DNA of 58,839 nt from Haplomitrium mnioides. Its lineage: Eukaryota; Marchantiophyta; Haplomitriopsida; Calobryales. The position numbers and the translations under genes are program-made. Of this stretch, positions 34,251 to 46,542 are shown piece after piece. Where the stretch lies: positions 1 to 58,839 of the forward strand of contig JBNGIS010016994.1 in NCBI GenBank assembly GCA_049999725.1, read 5' to 3'. The notes under the pieces are model-generated. The model was not told where the DNA came from, made no database searches, and saw nothing but the letters and a program-made list of their open reading frames with translations. Positions within the stretch are counted from its first letter, which is position 1. The number at the start of each line of letters is the position of its first letter.

Positions 34251-37200
34251 TGTCATAGCACAGCAGTAGCACTCCAACCCCGAAAAGAACAACCCGAGAT
34301 CGAACCGCGCAAGATCTATATAGAAATCCGCTCTTGAACCACTTTTACCGACTTTCCAGATTCTTTAGAGAGTTCTGAAACTGCACTCTATCAGTTCAGA
34401 GATGGACCGCTCTCCACTCTAGGCCTGACAACCTTTACTCCACAAAAACCCACAAATACTTCTACTACTCACTAACACAGTTAAACAGCCAAGAGTTACT
34501 CAAACTGTATGACTAACACTTCTAGGACAAGAAAGCTGATGTACAGGCTGAATTTAAACTTGAGCTGACTCAGAGACGTTCACAAGCAACCAGCTACCCA
34601 ACTTGCAAGGATATCTCAGACCAACGCCCAGTGCCTACTTACATTACACCACCTAACTTCCCTCAAACTGGATACTCAGGCCACTCCAACCCAATGTACC
34701 CCAGAGCTTGATGCTGAGAACTCAGCTATGGAACGACCCTCTTGATCTCACATCCACTCAATGTTCCTCCAACCACCCACTACTCTGTTTGCTTGTTGAA
34801 ATGACCACCTATTCCATAGGCACACACAATACTGAACATCCTTGCTCTACTGTAACCCACCAACTAGTATCCATTGACTGATTGACCACAGAAGGTTCTC
34901 TCCTTAAGAATTAACACATAGAACAAAACAGAATTCAAAGCAGAACTGATTTTGTCACTAAACCTCCCACAGACCACAATCTAGAACTCAGAACCCACCA
35001 ACAGGACACACTCAAGCAACTCCTGACATGCACTCCTCTAATGCTACCTGACTGCTTTCTTCGACTGAAAACCTACAGAACATTCACCAACCAACTCTAA
35101 CTCCAAATCCTTGTTCCTTCCTCAAAACTGCTCCTCATGAATATGCAATAAACAACTTGAGCATAGGACCTCACAGACAAGAATTCTATATATATTTCTT
35201 GAAGCACACATGTACAATGAGACTAACCATAGAACAAAGGCTCGCCATTAGGTTTATACCCTCTACCATGTTCTCCTAAAACTAACGGATCAATCAAGAC
35301 TTTACATATTTTACATCTGCCGTGAGAGACTAACTTTTTCTCCCTAGGCTCCTAATAAGAACTAACCACTCACAGGTGGTTCTTAAACTAAATCAACTTG
35401 TTTAACTAGTTTACATGGGTTCCGCTCACAATAAGAACTAACTACTCGCATTAGTTCTTATACTAATTTTCAACCCTTCAGTTACACAAGAGGCGTTTCG
35501 ATCTTTCCGACCGTTTCAGTTTTCGCCCTCATTGAAACCGCAATAAATCACCGATTCGCCATTTAAGTTCTCTCCTCACTCACCTTTCCTTTGCCGCGCA
35601 AAACACTGATAAGTCGTCGTTTCAGATATCACCGCTTCGCTCCATTGCCATTTCACCAACTTTGAGCCCGTCGAACTCCTCGGAAAGGAACCTTCCTAAT
35701 CGGTCCCCCCCACTTTGGATCCCCACTCGGAACCCTGTTAACAGGGGACTCCACTTCGGATCCCTACTTCGGACACTTAACGGAAACCCTTTTAACTGGG
35801 GTCTCCCACTTTGTAAAGCAATCGGAACCCCCTTAACTAGGGTTCCCCACATTGGAAGGCGGAGTTCCGAAGCCTTCTTCGGACTCGCGGACTCCCCTCG
35901 GATCACAGACTCCCCTCGAATCACCCTTTTCATTCTTCTCTTTTTAAGTTTTTGAGTTTCATCGATNNNNNNNNNNNNNNNNNNNNNNNNNNNNNNNNNN
36001 NNNNNNNNNNNNNNNNNNNNNNNNNNNNNNNNNNNNNNNNNNNNNNNNNNNNNNNNNNNNNNNNNNNNNNNNNNNNNNNNNNNNNNNNNNNNNNNNNNNN
36101 NNNNNNNNNNNNNNNNNNNNNNNNNNNNNNNNNNNNNNNNNNNNNNNNNNNNNNNNNNNNNNNNNNNNNNNNNNNNNNNNNNNNNNNNNNNNNNNNNNNN
36201 NNNNNNNNNNNNNNNNNNNNNNNNNNNNNNNNNNNNNNNNNNNNNNNNNNNNNNNNNNNNNNNNNNNNNNNNNNNNNNNNNNNNNNNNNNNNNNNNNNNN
36301 NNNNNNNNNNNNNNNNNNNNNNNNNNNNNNNNNNNNNNNNNNNNNNNNNNNNNNNNNNNNNNNNNNATTCGATTGCTCACCAAACGCGACGGATCTTCTC
36401 TGTTCGATCGTTCCTGCAGCATAGCTCTCGTTGTTCGATTGATTTTCTCACCAACGGCATTCTTCCCTCTATTCCTGTTCGATCAATAGCTCAGCCGCAA
36501 CATGCTCTCATTCGTGTTCTCGGTAAGAAACAGATCCTCGAATTTTCAGAACCATCTGGTCGAACTTTCATCTCTCAAATCTGTACCCTTTTCGAACTTT
36601 CACCCCGTACGATTCGAACTTTCAAACTTACTTCCCTTCAGTCCGGATAGTCTATTTATCATCCTTTCGCCATTCCGGTATTACTCCCCTTAGTCACTCG
36701 TAGAAAAGTTCGATGTAAGAACAATAACTCCCATAAATCTATTTCGAACTTTCTCAGATCATCCACAGGACCAGTTTGAACTTTCAAGATCATCCTTTTC
36801 TTCAGTCCAAATCATCTACATATCATCATTTCGGCCGCTTAATCCTTCCCCGCTTCGGATCCAGTTTAACCAGTCCTCCCCACTTAGGAAGGCTCATCGG
36901 AACCAACTTAAGTGGGCTCCCCACTTAGGAAGGTTTAATTCCGCTACATTATTCGGATCGGAGTCCTCGCGGACAACGGACTCTTCAGATTCTTCAGATT
37001 CTTCAGATTCTCCGCGATCGAATCCCTCTCTTCAATCTTTCTTATTCATTTCCACGCGCAGATATCATAGCCAAGTCATCGCTCCTTCACCGCAAATTTC
37101 ATCTTTGCGTAGATATCTCCTTGCATTCATATTCAAAATTCTTCTTCCACTGACAGGACAGGACCTTCTTCTCCATCGCAGGAGCTTTCAGCGCAGCCTG

Positions 37201-38023
37201 CAGCCTTCACTTTGTAGCATCCTTTTCGAGCACACAACGTGATTGCAGCCTTCCTCTTCATTCGTATACAGATCCCATCATTCTTCACATTTCTTCCTTA
37301 GAGAAGAAAATCTTTCCTTCCTACCAATCAATCTCGTCAATCCGACAGATCACAGAGGAGCCTTCACACAGATCGATCCTCCCCATTTCTTCCTCGCGAA
37401 CTCCACATAGATTAATTCTTCACCTAGATTTCCTTCACACCAATTCCTCAAACACCACAGTCGATTGCTCCTTCATCGCGGATCACAGCTTCTTCCTGGG
37501 TGGTCGCAGCAGAGACCTGCCCTTTATCCCATAAGGTTTCTCTCAGAACTGAGAAGCCCTATATAAACAATTTGCACTTACTTACTTTCGAGAGGTAGCC
37601 GTACAGGGGTGTAAGGCCACCACTTATTTTCCTGCCCTTGGACGGATCTAGTTCAGGGCACAAAGGGCAGCTTGTCTTCAAATGCACTTCCACTGGCTCT
37701 TGGGCAAGCTGTCCATCAATACACATGTAGCTTGATAGGGGCTGTCTGGCCCTCAACTCCTAGATTAGTTTTACAACACAAAAATATATTTTTCCTTTTT
37801 CTTCTTCTTCCCTGAAAAAGAAATCAACTTCCTCATCACCTAGCCTTCTCTCCTTTCTAACTACATCCCAAAATTTCCTCACCAATACTAATTTACATAC
37901 TTTTACACTTTACACTCATTATACACAAAACTGAAGCTTCACTACCTCCCTCTCACTCCACTGCTCAGAAGAGACCTCCTTCAAGCTGTTTCTGACCTTT
38001 TGTCAGGAACTATGCTCCCACAC
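34251..38023 (-). mobile_element. Solo LTR B2 (inverted relative to B1; contains assembly gap)
   Basis: Plus-strand TGTCATAGCACAGCAG at the start and TATGCTCCCACA at the end, with a perfect CTAGT target duplication at 34246-34250 and 38024-38028. Its reverse complement matches B1 (6579-10542) along its length, including the TATA region and the GTGGG hairpins. No internal region is present. Strand is inferred from B1. The insertion lies two codons before the stop of ORF2 in copy F. The measured 3773 bp include 400 N. Confidence 0.92.
35967..36366. other. Assembly gap (400 N)
   Basis: Exactly 400 N within solo LTR B2. By alignment with B1 the missing part corresponds roughly to 8256-8760 reversed, about 500 bp. 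Open frames spanning it are meaningless. Confidence 1.
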
Positions 38024-38370
38024 TAGTGCTACAGCCCTATACTCTTCAAGACAAATTGTCTTATCTAAATCAATTGCTTGAGAAGCTTCAGCATCTGCAG
38101 CCACTAGAGAGTCATGCCGAGACTTTCCAGTCCCAGAGATCGCAACAAAATCACTAATAGCACTTGTAGTATCAAGAGGAACATGCTTCTTGTGGTACGG
38201 ATATACTATCTACAATTTAGTCATATCGAATGGCAAAGAAGCCATCGTCAAAACTCTCTAATGAATATAGAGAGATTGATGTCCATCATATTCCACAACG
38301 ATGCAATTTTGCACCAGTTTTAAAGCACAGACAAAGTCTATGCCAAACCAAAGATCTAAGATCCAATCTT
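38024..38370 (-). pseudogene. ORF2 exon 5, C-terminal part, copy F
   Basis: In one minus frame it reads VLTMASLPFDMTKL, a TAG where copy E has Gln, then IVYPYHKKHVPLDTTSA, SGTGKSRHDSLVAADAEAS and DKTICLEEYRAVA. These match the exon-5 ends of copies E (50240-50527) and G (53442-53660). Solo LTR B2 begins right after AVA; across it the frame would end two codons later. The upstream exon part is beyond copy D, at about 46800-47076. Confidence 0.7.
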
Positions 38371-38404
38371 AATAGCTACTACTTTGAACTAGGAACAAGC
38401 TACT
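38371..38404 (+). repeat. Terminal motif of copy D (ORF1 end)
   Basis: AATAGCTACTACTTTGAACT followed by AGGAAC and GCTACT. It matches the ORF2-side ends of F and E; beyond about 34 nt the sequences are unrelated. The left neighbour (CCAATCTT) is copy F exon 5. Confidence 0.6.
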
Positions 38405-39148
38405 CAAAACATGAACCTTCTTTTTAGAAAAAAATTGAGTTTTTAGCTTCATTTTTGGCCATTTTAACAAGCATAATAGAGCAAGAGTCACTTTTATTAT
38501 ACAAATATTATAAGAAAAATTGGTAAATTTTCACAAGAAACTTTAATTTATCATTGATTACATTTTGAAACCCAAAAATTAAAATATACATCAGAAGAAA
38601 CTATTTTGAAATAAGTTTGTTTGGATAAACTCTATGCGCTCATAGACTTTGTGCTCCTTGAAACTTATTTTTGGAAAAAAAATTAAAAAACATGAGAAAA
38701 ATGCCCAAGCAGACTAGAAGTCAAGGGAATAAGTTTGGAGTCATAGACACAAAAACCGACAAAACAAACATTGCATTGATCTAAGAGCTTTATTTTCAAG
38801 TTCAAGCAAGAAAGAAGCTTTCTTTTGTAGTTGAAAATCCATGCACGCAAAAGTTAAAGTAGGTATAGAAAAGAATATTTCAGCAACTAAAAATAGTTTA
38901 TGATTCACAAAACCGTATACACAAAGAAGTCATAGCTCAGAATCAAAAAGGCAGTGGCTAGGGAGATTTATTAAGAGTGTAAACAAGAAACATCTCCAAG
39001 TTTTTGACTAGATTCAACCAAACAAAGGTTTTGAGTTCTACCAGAGAGTCTTTGACTAGTGTAGAATCTAAGTTCCAACTAGTAATCCTTGTATGTAGAA
39101 GCTTGAGGGTTGTATATCAGAAGTAGAACGTGTTGAAGGCTTAGACTT

Positions 39149-39356
39149 CCACCCCAAAGTCTACGAGCGTATAGAAATCCAAGCTCAACATTTAAACACT
39201 CCACCCCAAAGTCTATGCATGCAAAAGAATCAGAGCTTACCATCTGAACACTCCACCACAAGGTCTATGCGCGTAGAAGAATCTAAACTCAACATCTTAA
39301 CACTTTGCAACAAAGACTATCAAGAACCTAGGTTTTACGTTCCGCAGCAGAGTTTT
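39149..39356. repeat. 52-bp tandem repeat downstream of ORF1, copy D
   Basis: Units start at 39149, 39201, 39253 and 39305, exactly 52 bp apart. Each contains CAAAGTCTATGCGCGTA-like sequence, so the palindromic core of the 24-bp arrays is embedded in a longer unit. Confidence 0.85.
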
Positions 39357-39915
39357 TGCACGCACGAGGTTTCGACTTACAAATCAAAGTCTATACGTGC
39401 ATAGGGTTCAGACTTCTACAACCAAGTATACATGTGCTAAAGGTTCTATTTTTTGCAACAAACTCTAGCCTAAGGCACATTAAAGATTTTGTTTTCTAAT
39501 TTGGAATCTAGTAGTAAAATGGGTACCCAGCTCTATATGTGAGTCAAAGCACATCGAAGGTTTACTATTTTACATCAAAGTCCTTACAAGCAAAAGATAA
39601 GTAGTCAATTTGAGTAGATGCTTTAGCAATACAAAAACAATAAGCTCTTCTAGCAAGTAGTAAAGAAAGAAATAGCTTACCTACATTTTGGATAAAAAAA
39701 ATATTTTACAAACCAAATGAAAATATTAACTAAAGATTCAAGTTTCGTTTACAGAGAATAACATTCAACTTGGAATGATTTACACTAAAAAGTTTAAGGT
39801 GGCAGATAAATTCAACAAATTTCTTCATAGCATTCTTACGTACTTTATAAAACAATAATCTTAAATTACAATATAATTGAAAGAACACAATATATAATAA
39901 AATTCTTAAATTACT

Positions 39916-42900
39916 TTAATCACTCATCTCAACTTCTTCGGATTTAGCTTCATAAGATTCATCAAGATTTACTTGATTTGTCTCAGTGTTAATAACAATG
40001 ATTGAATCTCTTTCAAACATATCAAGATTGATTGCTTTTTGTCTTTTGTACTCAAATAGATTTGATTTAATGGTCGCTAGAGTGGTTTTTCTCAATTGGT
40101 TTTTTTGCGTGAGAAGAAAATCAAAAGACAAAATGGTGATTTGTGTCACATCAAGTACATCAATATCGCACTTGGATTTGCATTTCTCTTTTGTTGTTGC
40201 TATTTTTTCTGGGAAGTGATGTCCAAAAAATGCGTCCTCAGCGTCACAAGCAAACCATTGAACACGCATTCATTTCGGGTTTGGAGGTTTTTCCTCATCA
40301 AATGACAAAACTTTGAGGACTTTGGCAACCCAAAATGGTCTGCCATTTGGATAGAGAGATGCAACAACACAAATAAACATTCTAGCTTTCACTTCATGTA
40401 GACTGCCAAATTTGTGCACGTATTGGATGTTGTGCAAAACAATCCCTTCTTGCCGTATAGGTGCTCCATTATAAATTGCTCAAGTGTAGAAAGTATTTGC
40501 TGTAGTGCAGCATCTTGTTTTGTTTATTGAGCATCAAGCTGAGAACTTAGACAAACATTTTGAGAATCATTACATGTAGGCCACATCTATTGTTGGGCAA
40601 GAAAAAAGTCATTCCACCATTGAATATCAAAATCTATAAAGAACATGTAGTAGTTCTCACTTACATTGTATCTTATTGCAAACACCACTTTCTCGACATC
40701 AACTTCTCTTTCTTCCTTTTGAGATCATTTGAATTCATAGCATGCCTTGACAGGAATCAATATTGAACTTGAAGTTTCTCTGTCCACTTCAAGTAGGCTT
40801 TTGAGTTGACAAATACCATCCGGAGGTAGCCAGAATTCATCTATTGAAAATTGTCTTCTCCAAATCTTTGCCTTGGAGTCACTCAATTGGTTTTTGAATT
40901 GTTAATTAAAGGTAATATCATGTATTGCTTGAACTAGAGAGGGACATTGTTTCAGAAACATTTTAAAATCCCAAGTTTCTCTCAAAAGAGTTACGTGAGA
41001 TTTAGGATTATACGATAATTGTAGCGTCTTGCTAAGACTCATAATTGTGAAAGCTTTGACATATTTCAAACATTTCGAGAATCTGCTGAATATTTGATCG
41101 ATTTGATCATGAGTATGGCCAACTATGAGAAATCCCACCTTGATTTTTTGGAAAACATTCTTGGCAATAAAGAGACTAAGATATCCAAATAAGATGGAAT
41201 TCTTATTCTCTCGTGTTGTGTTATCCAACTGAAGACACAAAGTTGGAGGCAATGGCCCTTCAAAGTCATATAATATTTTATTGAGCATAGTAGCTATCAA
41301 ACTGAGACCGCTTTTCAAGTTTTTGTAGGTTAAAAAGATCCTTGAAGAAAGAGCATGATTGAATATTAAGGCACCAACAATGTGCACACCCACCAAACAG
41401 TCCTTATCAATGTCTTTTGATGGCAAAGGCTAATGTAGAATAGTTGTTTTCTACTTATCCATTCTATCAATGACGATTCCCAAGTACGTTTGACCATCGA
41501 GATAACATTTTCTTTGATGGTTTTCAAGTTTTGTTCTTTCCTTTATTTGTTGGTCACGATGAAGGAACAATTGGTGATTACATTTGACTGCATCATCACA
41601 AAGCACAAAAGACATAAAAGTAGTTTAATTAAACATTTGTCGATGTTTTGAACTTTAAAAGACAACCTTATGTGATAAAAATATTCAAATCAGCTTAAAC
41701 AAATGTTTGGATTGGTAGAATTGAAAATTTATAAAAAGATTAAGAATAAACTTTAGCTAATTTAAATAAAGAAGAATCTGAAAAACATTCACAATAAGTA
41801 CTTGTGTTTGACTTGAAATAAACAAAAGTTTTGAAAGGAGAAAAACAAGATTTGCATGCAAAGTATCACAAGCTGGAATTATAATTTCAAAGGCAGCTTG
41901 GACTCTTTGTTTGCAAAGGATTAAAAAAACTAGAACAGATTCTATGCACGCATATGATCAGTGGAGACAATAACTAATCATATGCGTGCAGAGGATCAAT
42001 AGCAACAACACTAATATCATGGCTTGCTTTGACTATTGTCGCGACTAGATTTGAAAGATATAGAACAAAACCTATGTGTGCATAAGATTTGCAAACAACA
42101 AAATGATTCTTGCTATTATTTATCTAGCAAAGGGCTCTTGATTCAAAGTAACAAAAGCAAAACTCATTGCAAAGCTAAGGTCACCACCAACAATCAGATC
42201 CATTTCTTTGCTTTATTTGACTGTAGACAAGGTTTGGAAAAAAAACTAAAAAAAAAACATCCCCTATGCAAGCATAGACTCTGTTCTCACAACTCAAGTT
42301 GCTAAGGCTTAATCGACTCAAATCTTGTTTGCTCAACAACTTAACAAAGCAAGTATCTTTTGGCACTAAGTTGAGAAAATATAATATCTCTAGAACAAAG
42401 CTTTGAGTCTCATTAGAAAAACATCGATTAACTCTAGGTTTCAAAAGAGAAGAAAGTTGCTACCTTTGTCAAACTCCAAGAAGGATTTTTCTCGCAATGA
42501 TTTTATTTCTTTGCATGTTTCACAAATAGCAAATATGTTTTATTTTGGAACTTAAACATTTGGAAAATGAGCTCTCCAATGTTTTGTAAAACCAAAAAAA
42601 CTAAGAATGCAATCGGGATCTTTCTCTTTCAAATAAGCTGTGTAGTAGTCATAAACTTCTCATTTTGCAAAATCATCAAGCAAGTTATAAACTTTGTGAG
42701 TGGGTATTCTCTCACAAAGTCCTACAAAAAAAATGTTCATCCACTCACGCATGAATACTCCTTTAGCAAATAGTTCTCTTTTTCCAAAATTGCCTCTAAA
42801 ATCTACATTTATGAGATTTTTAATCCTTTAGATTCTATTATTTTGTGTTGACAATATTAATTTGAAGGCTCTTCTATAGAAAACGGTAAGGTGTGTACCC

Positions 42901-43937
42901 ATTTGGATTCTGGCCCTCACAAAGAATTCTTATGTTGTGTTGGTCAATTCGGTTTGTAGGCGAATCCAGCCATCAGAGATAATTCATTGTCTTGAAGATC
43001 TTGGACATCATCAATGAAACTATTTGTTCATTTGCAATAAGTTTTCGAAGGATGAAGTCCTCATTGAGGATTGGGAGAACTGCACCATGCCAAAACAAAA
43101 TCTTCATCAATATCTTGAACATTAGAAAATGTATTTTGTAGCATAATTGGTGCCATTGGTGATAACTCCAACGAAATATTGATTGATTGAGACTCTTTGC
43201 TAGAATCATTTACCAAACTATTGTCTAGAGATTCCTCCAATGAATTTGGTTTATTTTAGACTTCCCAATCTGATTGAAAGATCCAACTTGAGTAGAAATC
43301 ACTCGTTGTTTGAGTGGTGCTATCAATGTTAGTGATTCATCTCCAAAATTGAAACCGTCTACTGATTCTATGCTTTTTTTTTGTTTTCTACAAATACATT
43401 TGGATCTTGAATTTCAAGGTCTTCATTAGATAAGAACAAAGAAAGGTCCACAACCATTTGGAAATTCTAACTTGAACGTCTTTATGTTGATCTCTTGGAG
43501 TTGTCAAAACAAATATTCAACTTTGTCTGCTTTGCCGATATCAATGATCAAAGGCATGTAAAAAGTTGAGTCTTGGATCCTAAGTGGACATTGGGTTCCC
43601 TCTTTGATCCTTTGCATGCAACTTGTTCACTTCTTGTTCCTATGCACCTATTGGATTCATTATTGGACCTTATGCCCACATAAGGTTTAATCAGTTATCC
43701 TATGCGCACATAGGGTTCACCTTTTTGACCTTTCCGGATAGAGCTATTTGATTCAACAAAAGCCATCTTTCTCTCCAAAATACTTGCTATCACACTTGAC
43801 GCTTTGGGTATTCCATCACTTACCTCCAAAGAATTTCTGTTTGAACCAATCTCTAGATGTTGGCTAAAAGAAACACTTTTATGTGAACATGAATCTTGAA
43901 ATTCTAACCTCTTCTTACATTTGAAAACTCTAGCCAT
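39916..43937 (-). pseudogene. ORF1, copy D: DDE-like transposase family (DUF7869-type), broken
   Basis: Starts MARVFKCKKRLEFQDS at 43937, matching copy G at 57269. Codon-level repeats (EPYVRIG...) follow at 43610-43720. Next is a VFYRRAFKLIL segment near 42870, GVFMREWMNIFF, then YDYYTAYLKEKDPDC and a GFTKHW segment to about 42450. An array-bearing intron-like stretch follows. From 41587: GQTYLGIVIDRMDK, then in a 174-codon open frame (41426-40902) PPTLCLQLDNTTRENKNS and GFLIVGHTHDQIDQIFSRF. The end is RPFWVAKVLKVLSFDEE and MRVQWFACDAEDAFFG to the stop at 39916. The D..LDN..GHTH..ID set is what I recall for DUF7869 proteins and suggests an RNaseH-like DDE nuclease. That assignment is from memory. 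Many stops and shifts make this copy inactive. Confidence 0.72.
43610..43720 (-). repeat. In-frame repeats in ORF1, copy D
   Basis: Reading ORF1's frame, units such as EPYVRIG, KPYVGIRS, ESNRCIG and EPNVHLGS recur about every ten codons. The DNA core (CCTATGTGCGCATAGG) is palindromic like the intron arrays. Copy G has the same at 57480-57600. Confidence 0.6.
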
Positions 43938-44388
43938 TGATAAATCTTGCTTAAAAGTCAACTATTTGAAGAAACTATTTCAGCAAATATTCTCAACTTC
44001 TAGTGGCCTATCTAAAATAAATGGTTTTGAAGAAAATTTTGCAAACGACAAAATTTTGGACTTTTTGTAAAGAAAATGAAAAAAAAATCAAAATAAGCAA
44101 TGCTTTATATACTAACCTTTTTTTGCACCACGCAAATCTACGTGTCAAGAGCTCCGCGAGTCATTTTTTGGCGAGAAAACGCATTTTTTGAAATTTGGGT
44201 ATAAAAGGAGTGGCAATGGAAAGTTTCTTTCCATTGTGTCGCAAGTTCACTTTCTAGTTTTTGTTTTCTTGTCACCGCTATTTTTGCAATTTCTTGTTGT
44301 TTGGCCATTTTTACCCCTTTGGTTTTTGTGAACTTTTATTCGTTAGATTTCTTCCCTTTAAATTTTGCAAGTTTTTACTTTCGAGAAA
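43938..44388. promoter_or_regulatory. Shared divergent promoter of ORF1 and ORF2, copy D
   Basis: 451 bp separate the two start codons. TATATAAAG (44103-44111, minus) faces ORF1 and TATAAAAG (44200-44207, plus) faces ORF2, with 88 bp between them. The whole block, including GACACGTAGA and GGAAAGTTTCTTTCC after the ORF2 TATA, aligns with copy G (56990-57095) in reverse orientation. ATGs lie about 166 and 189 bases downstream of their TATA boxes. Confidence 0.75.
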
Positions 44389-46542
44389 ATGGCATCACAC
44401 GTCAATACTCCCAAACCAGCTAAACCAAAGTCTTTTTGGTATTCAGATGTGCTGAAGGTTGTAGAGCCACAAAAACTAGACTACGAATGGCTAGTTTGTC
44501 GTGGAACCATGAAAAAGACATTGATCATCACCTTTATCTTTTTATTGGTGAAGGTGAAAATTTTCACTTAGGTCTTATGGTCCAAATAATCATGATTAGA
44601 GAGGGGCATAGAGCCCACATTGAGCTGCTTGTGCAGTCATAGGAAGGCATTACCCTCTTTAAGGTGTCAAGGAAAATATTTTGCTTTGCGGAAATGAACT
44701 AGAGGGGTGTTTTTACAAAGGATTTGCAAGAGGTTTTCAATTATAGCAAGGCAAGATCAAAAAATAAATTTTCATTTGTATTCTTTTTAAAGTTTCTTTG
44801 GAGTCTTTCGCGCAAGTGCTCACGAGTCCATGCAAACATGGACTCGAGATGGACTCAGAAGTTGATGCGTGCTTGGACTTAGGACTCCATGCTCGCATGG
44901 ACTACGGAGTCCTTATATGTAAGAACTATGAAGTCACTGCGTGAATTGACCATAGAGTCTAACCACGCATTGACTCTGGACTCCTTGTTTGCATGGACTC
45001 TAGACTCCATGTGCATATGGATTATGGAGTCCTTGTGCGAATGGACTACATAGTCTATGCACGCATGGAGTCTTAACTCCCTATGCGCTTGGTCTCCATA
45101 GTCCAAGCTCACTCAAACTCCGGAGTCCATATGCGTATGAACTCTAACATCTATCCGCATTTGGATTCCAATGCCTTTTTGTAGCCTACATTATAGGTTT
45201 TAAAACTTTAAATTCCTAATAAACATATGGAAATTTTTTGTGTTACATTATTGATCATTTTTTTTTCTTTGGTTTTTCAGTTTTCTCAATATTTAGTCGA
45301 CTTCGTTAATGCCTACCCGAATGCAAAGCGCGTAGAACAAAACTTCATCAAGCTCAATTTTAACATCAAACTACTGAAGCCTAAGCAAGGATTAAACATT
45401 CAGAAATTGGTGCCACATCCAAGCGCGATGACTATGTCAGCGGTAGCATCGACATGACCATCAACTACCAAAAAGAGAAAGGAGGTGGAGCTAGTTGAGG
45501 GTCCAAAAAAGAAGAAATAGGCCGTCTCAAAGAAGAAGCATGTGTCCACACTAATTATTGAGGAGGAGCCAGCCCCCTCCCAATCTCCAACCATCTCATC
45601 TTTAGTGGCCTCTTACTCTTCAACTCCGAGAAGCTTAGAGGAGGAAGTAGAACCGAAGCTAGTGCAGGCTCCAACCTCAAGATCAAAAAGGCAATCACAC
45701 AAGAGGTTGTGGACCTTTCATGAATGAGAGCAGGTGGACCTTTAGACAGTGTCTAAAGAAGACAAGAATAAAATTAGAGAGTATACAATCCAGCAATGCA
45801 GAGTCCGAGAGCAAACAATAATGGTTCGACTAAAAAATCTTTACCTTCCAAAACCAAGAATGGATAACTAGAGACCATTCCAAATTAGGAGGTTGAATAA
45901 GGATTTTGTGGAGCTTTTCATGCAAAGGATGCCTACAAAAAAATATGTGCATGGCTTCTTTATTGTTGTGGTTGACCCAAAGTGTGGGCTAAAAGATAAG
46001 TCAGAGTTCGATCTAAGAAACGCGTAAAAGCATAGATACGAGATTACAAGAGGCAATCACAGTGTTGTTGAAAGGAAACTTTTAATCACCAAATATGGAG
46101 CAAAAAATCCTATGTTTTTGCTCTATAGTTGTTATGTTTATGTGAGGTTGACTCCAATAGAGGCTTGGATATTTGCAATAGATGACATTTACGACCAAAT
46201 TGGAAATGACGTTGATTCAGAAGGTCAAATATTGGCATGAGAGGTTCATGGAGAGTGGGATGGTGTCATCCCAAAAATTAAAGAGATGGTTGGTGTTGGA
46301 GACCTTAGAGATCAACCCAAAGTCAACTCTTGAAAAGACAATCACTTCTCAAGACAATTGGTTCCAACTGGCATTTCAAAGTAGTGAGCTCTAGGGTTTA
46401 CAACATAGCACTTTTTCTATATGGGAGAAAAATCAGGTGAAGGGCTAAAATCAGCTCATGGGAAGAAGCTAGAGAGGAGCACCCTATCCACACTGAGGAG
46501 TCACAAATGTCTTCATTTTACTCCAGCTTTGAGAAGCTATTG
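44389..46542 (+). pseudogene. ORF2, copy D, exons 1-3 (truncated after exon 3)
   Basis: Starts MASHVNTPKPAKPKSFWYSD, then VLKVVEPQKLDYEWLV; copy G has the same opening. The frame changes before KDIDHHLYLF...FHLGLMVQ, IIMIREGHRAHIELLVQS. An intron with the 24-bp array ends at TTTTTCAG (45280), and exon 3 begins at 45281. Exon 3 has a Lys-rich, Ser/Pro-rich part (EEEPAPSQSP), VVDPKCGLK, then VKYWHERFMESGMVSSQKLK and LEKTITSQDNW, and ends at a GTAAGT donor (46543). There are several stops, many TAG. I do not recognise the family. In this copy the later exons are missing. Confidence 0.65.
44820..45185. repeat. 24-bp palindromic array in ORF2 intron 1, copy D
   Basis: About 14 consecutive 24-bp units such as GGACTCCATGCTCGCATGGACTAC. 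The core AGTCCATGC/GCATGGACT is self-complementary. The minus strand is open through much of it with an eight-codon period (VHANKESR-like), a by-product of the 24-bp length. Confidence 0.85.

Noticed and set aside
35622-36650. Long open frames across the N gap on both strands
   Set aside because: The openness is made by the run of N; the flanks are LTR sequence.
44879-45112. Open frame with an eight-residue repeat on the minus strand of intron 1 (copy D)
   Set aside because: The openness follows from the 24-bp unit; the stretch lies between a splice donor region and a TTTTTCAG acceptor of ORF2 and is not aligned as protein with other copies.
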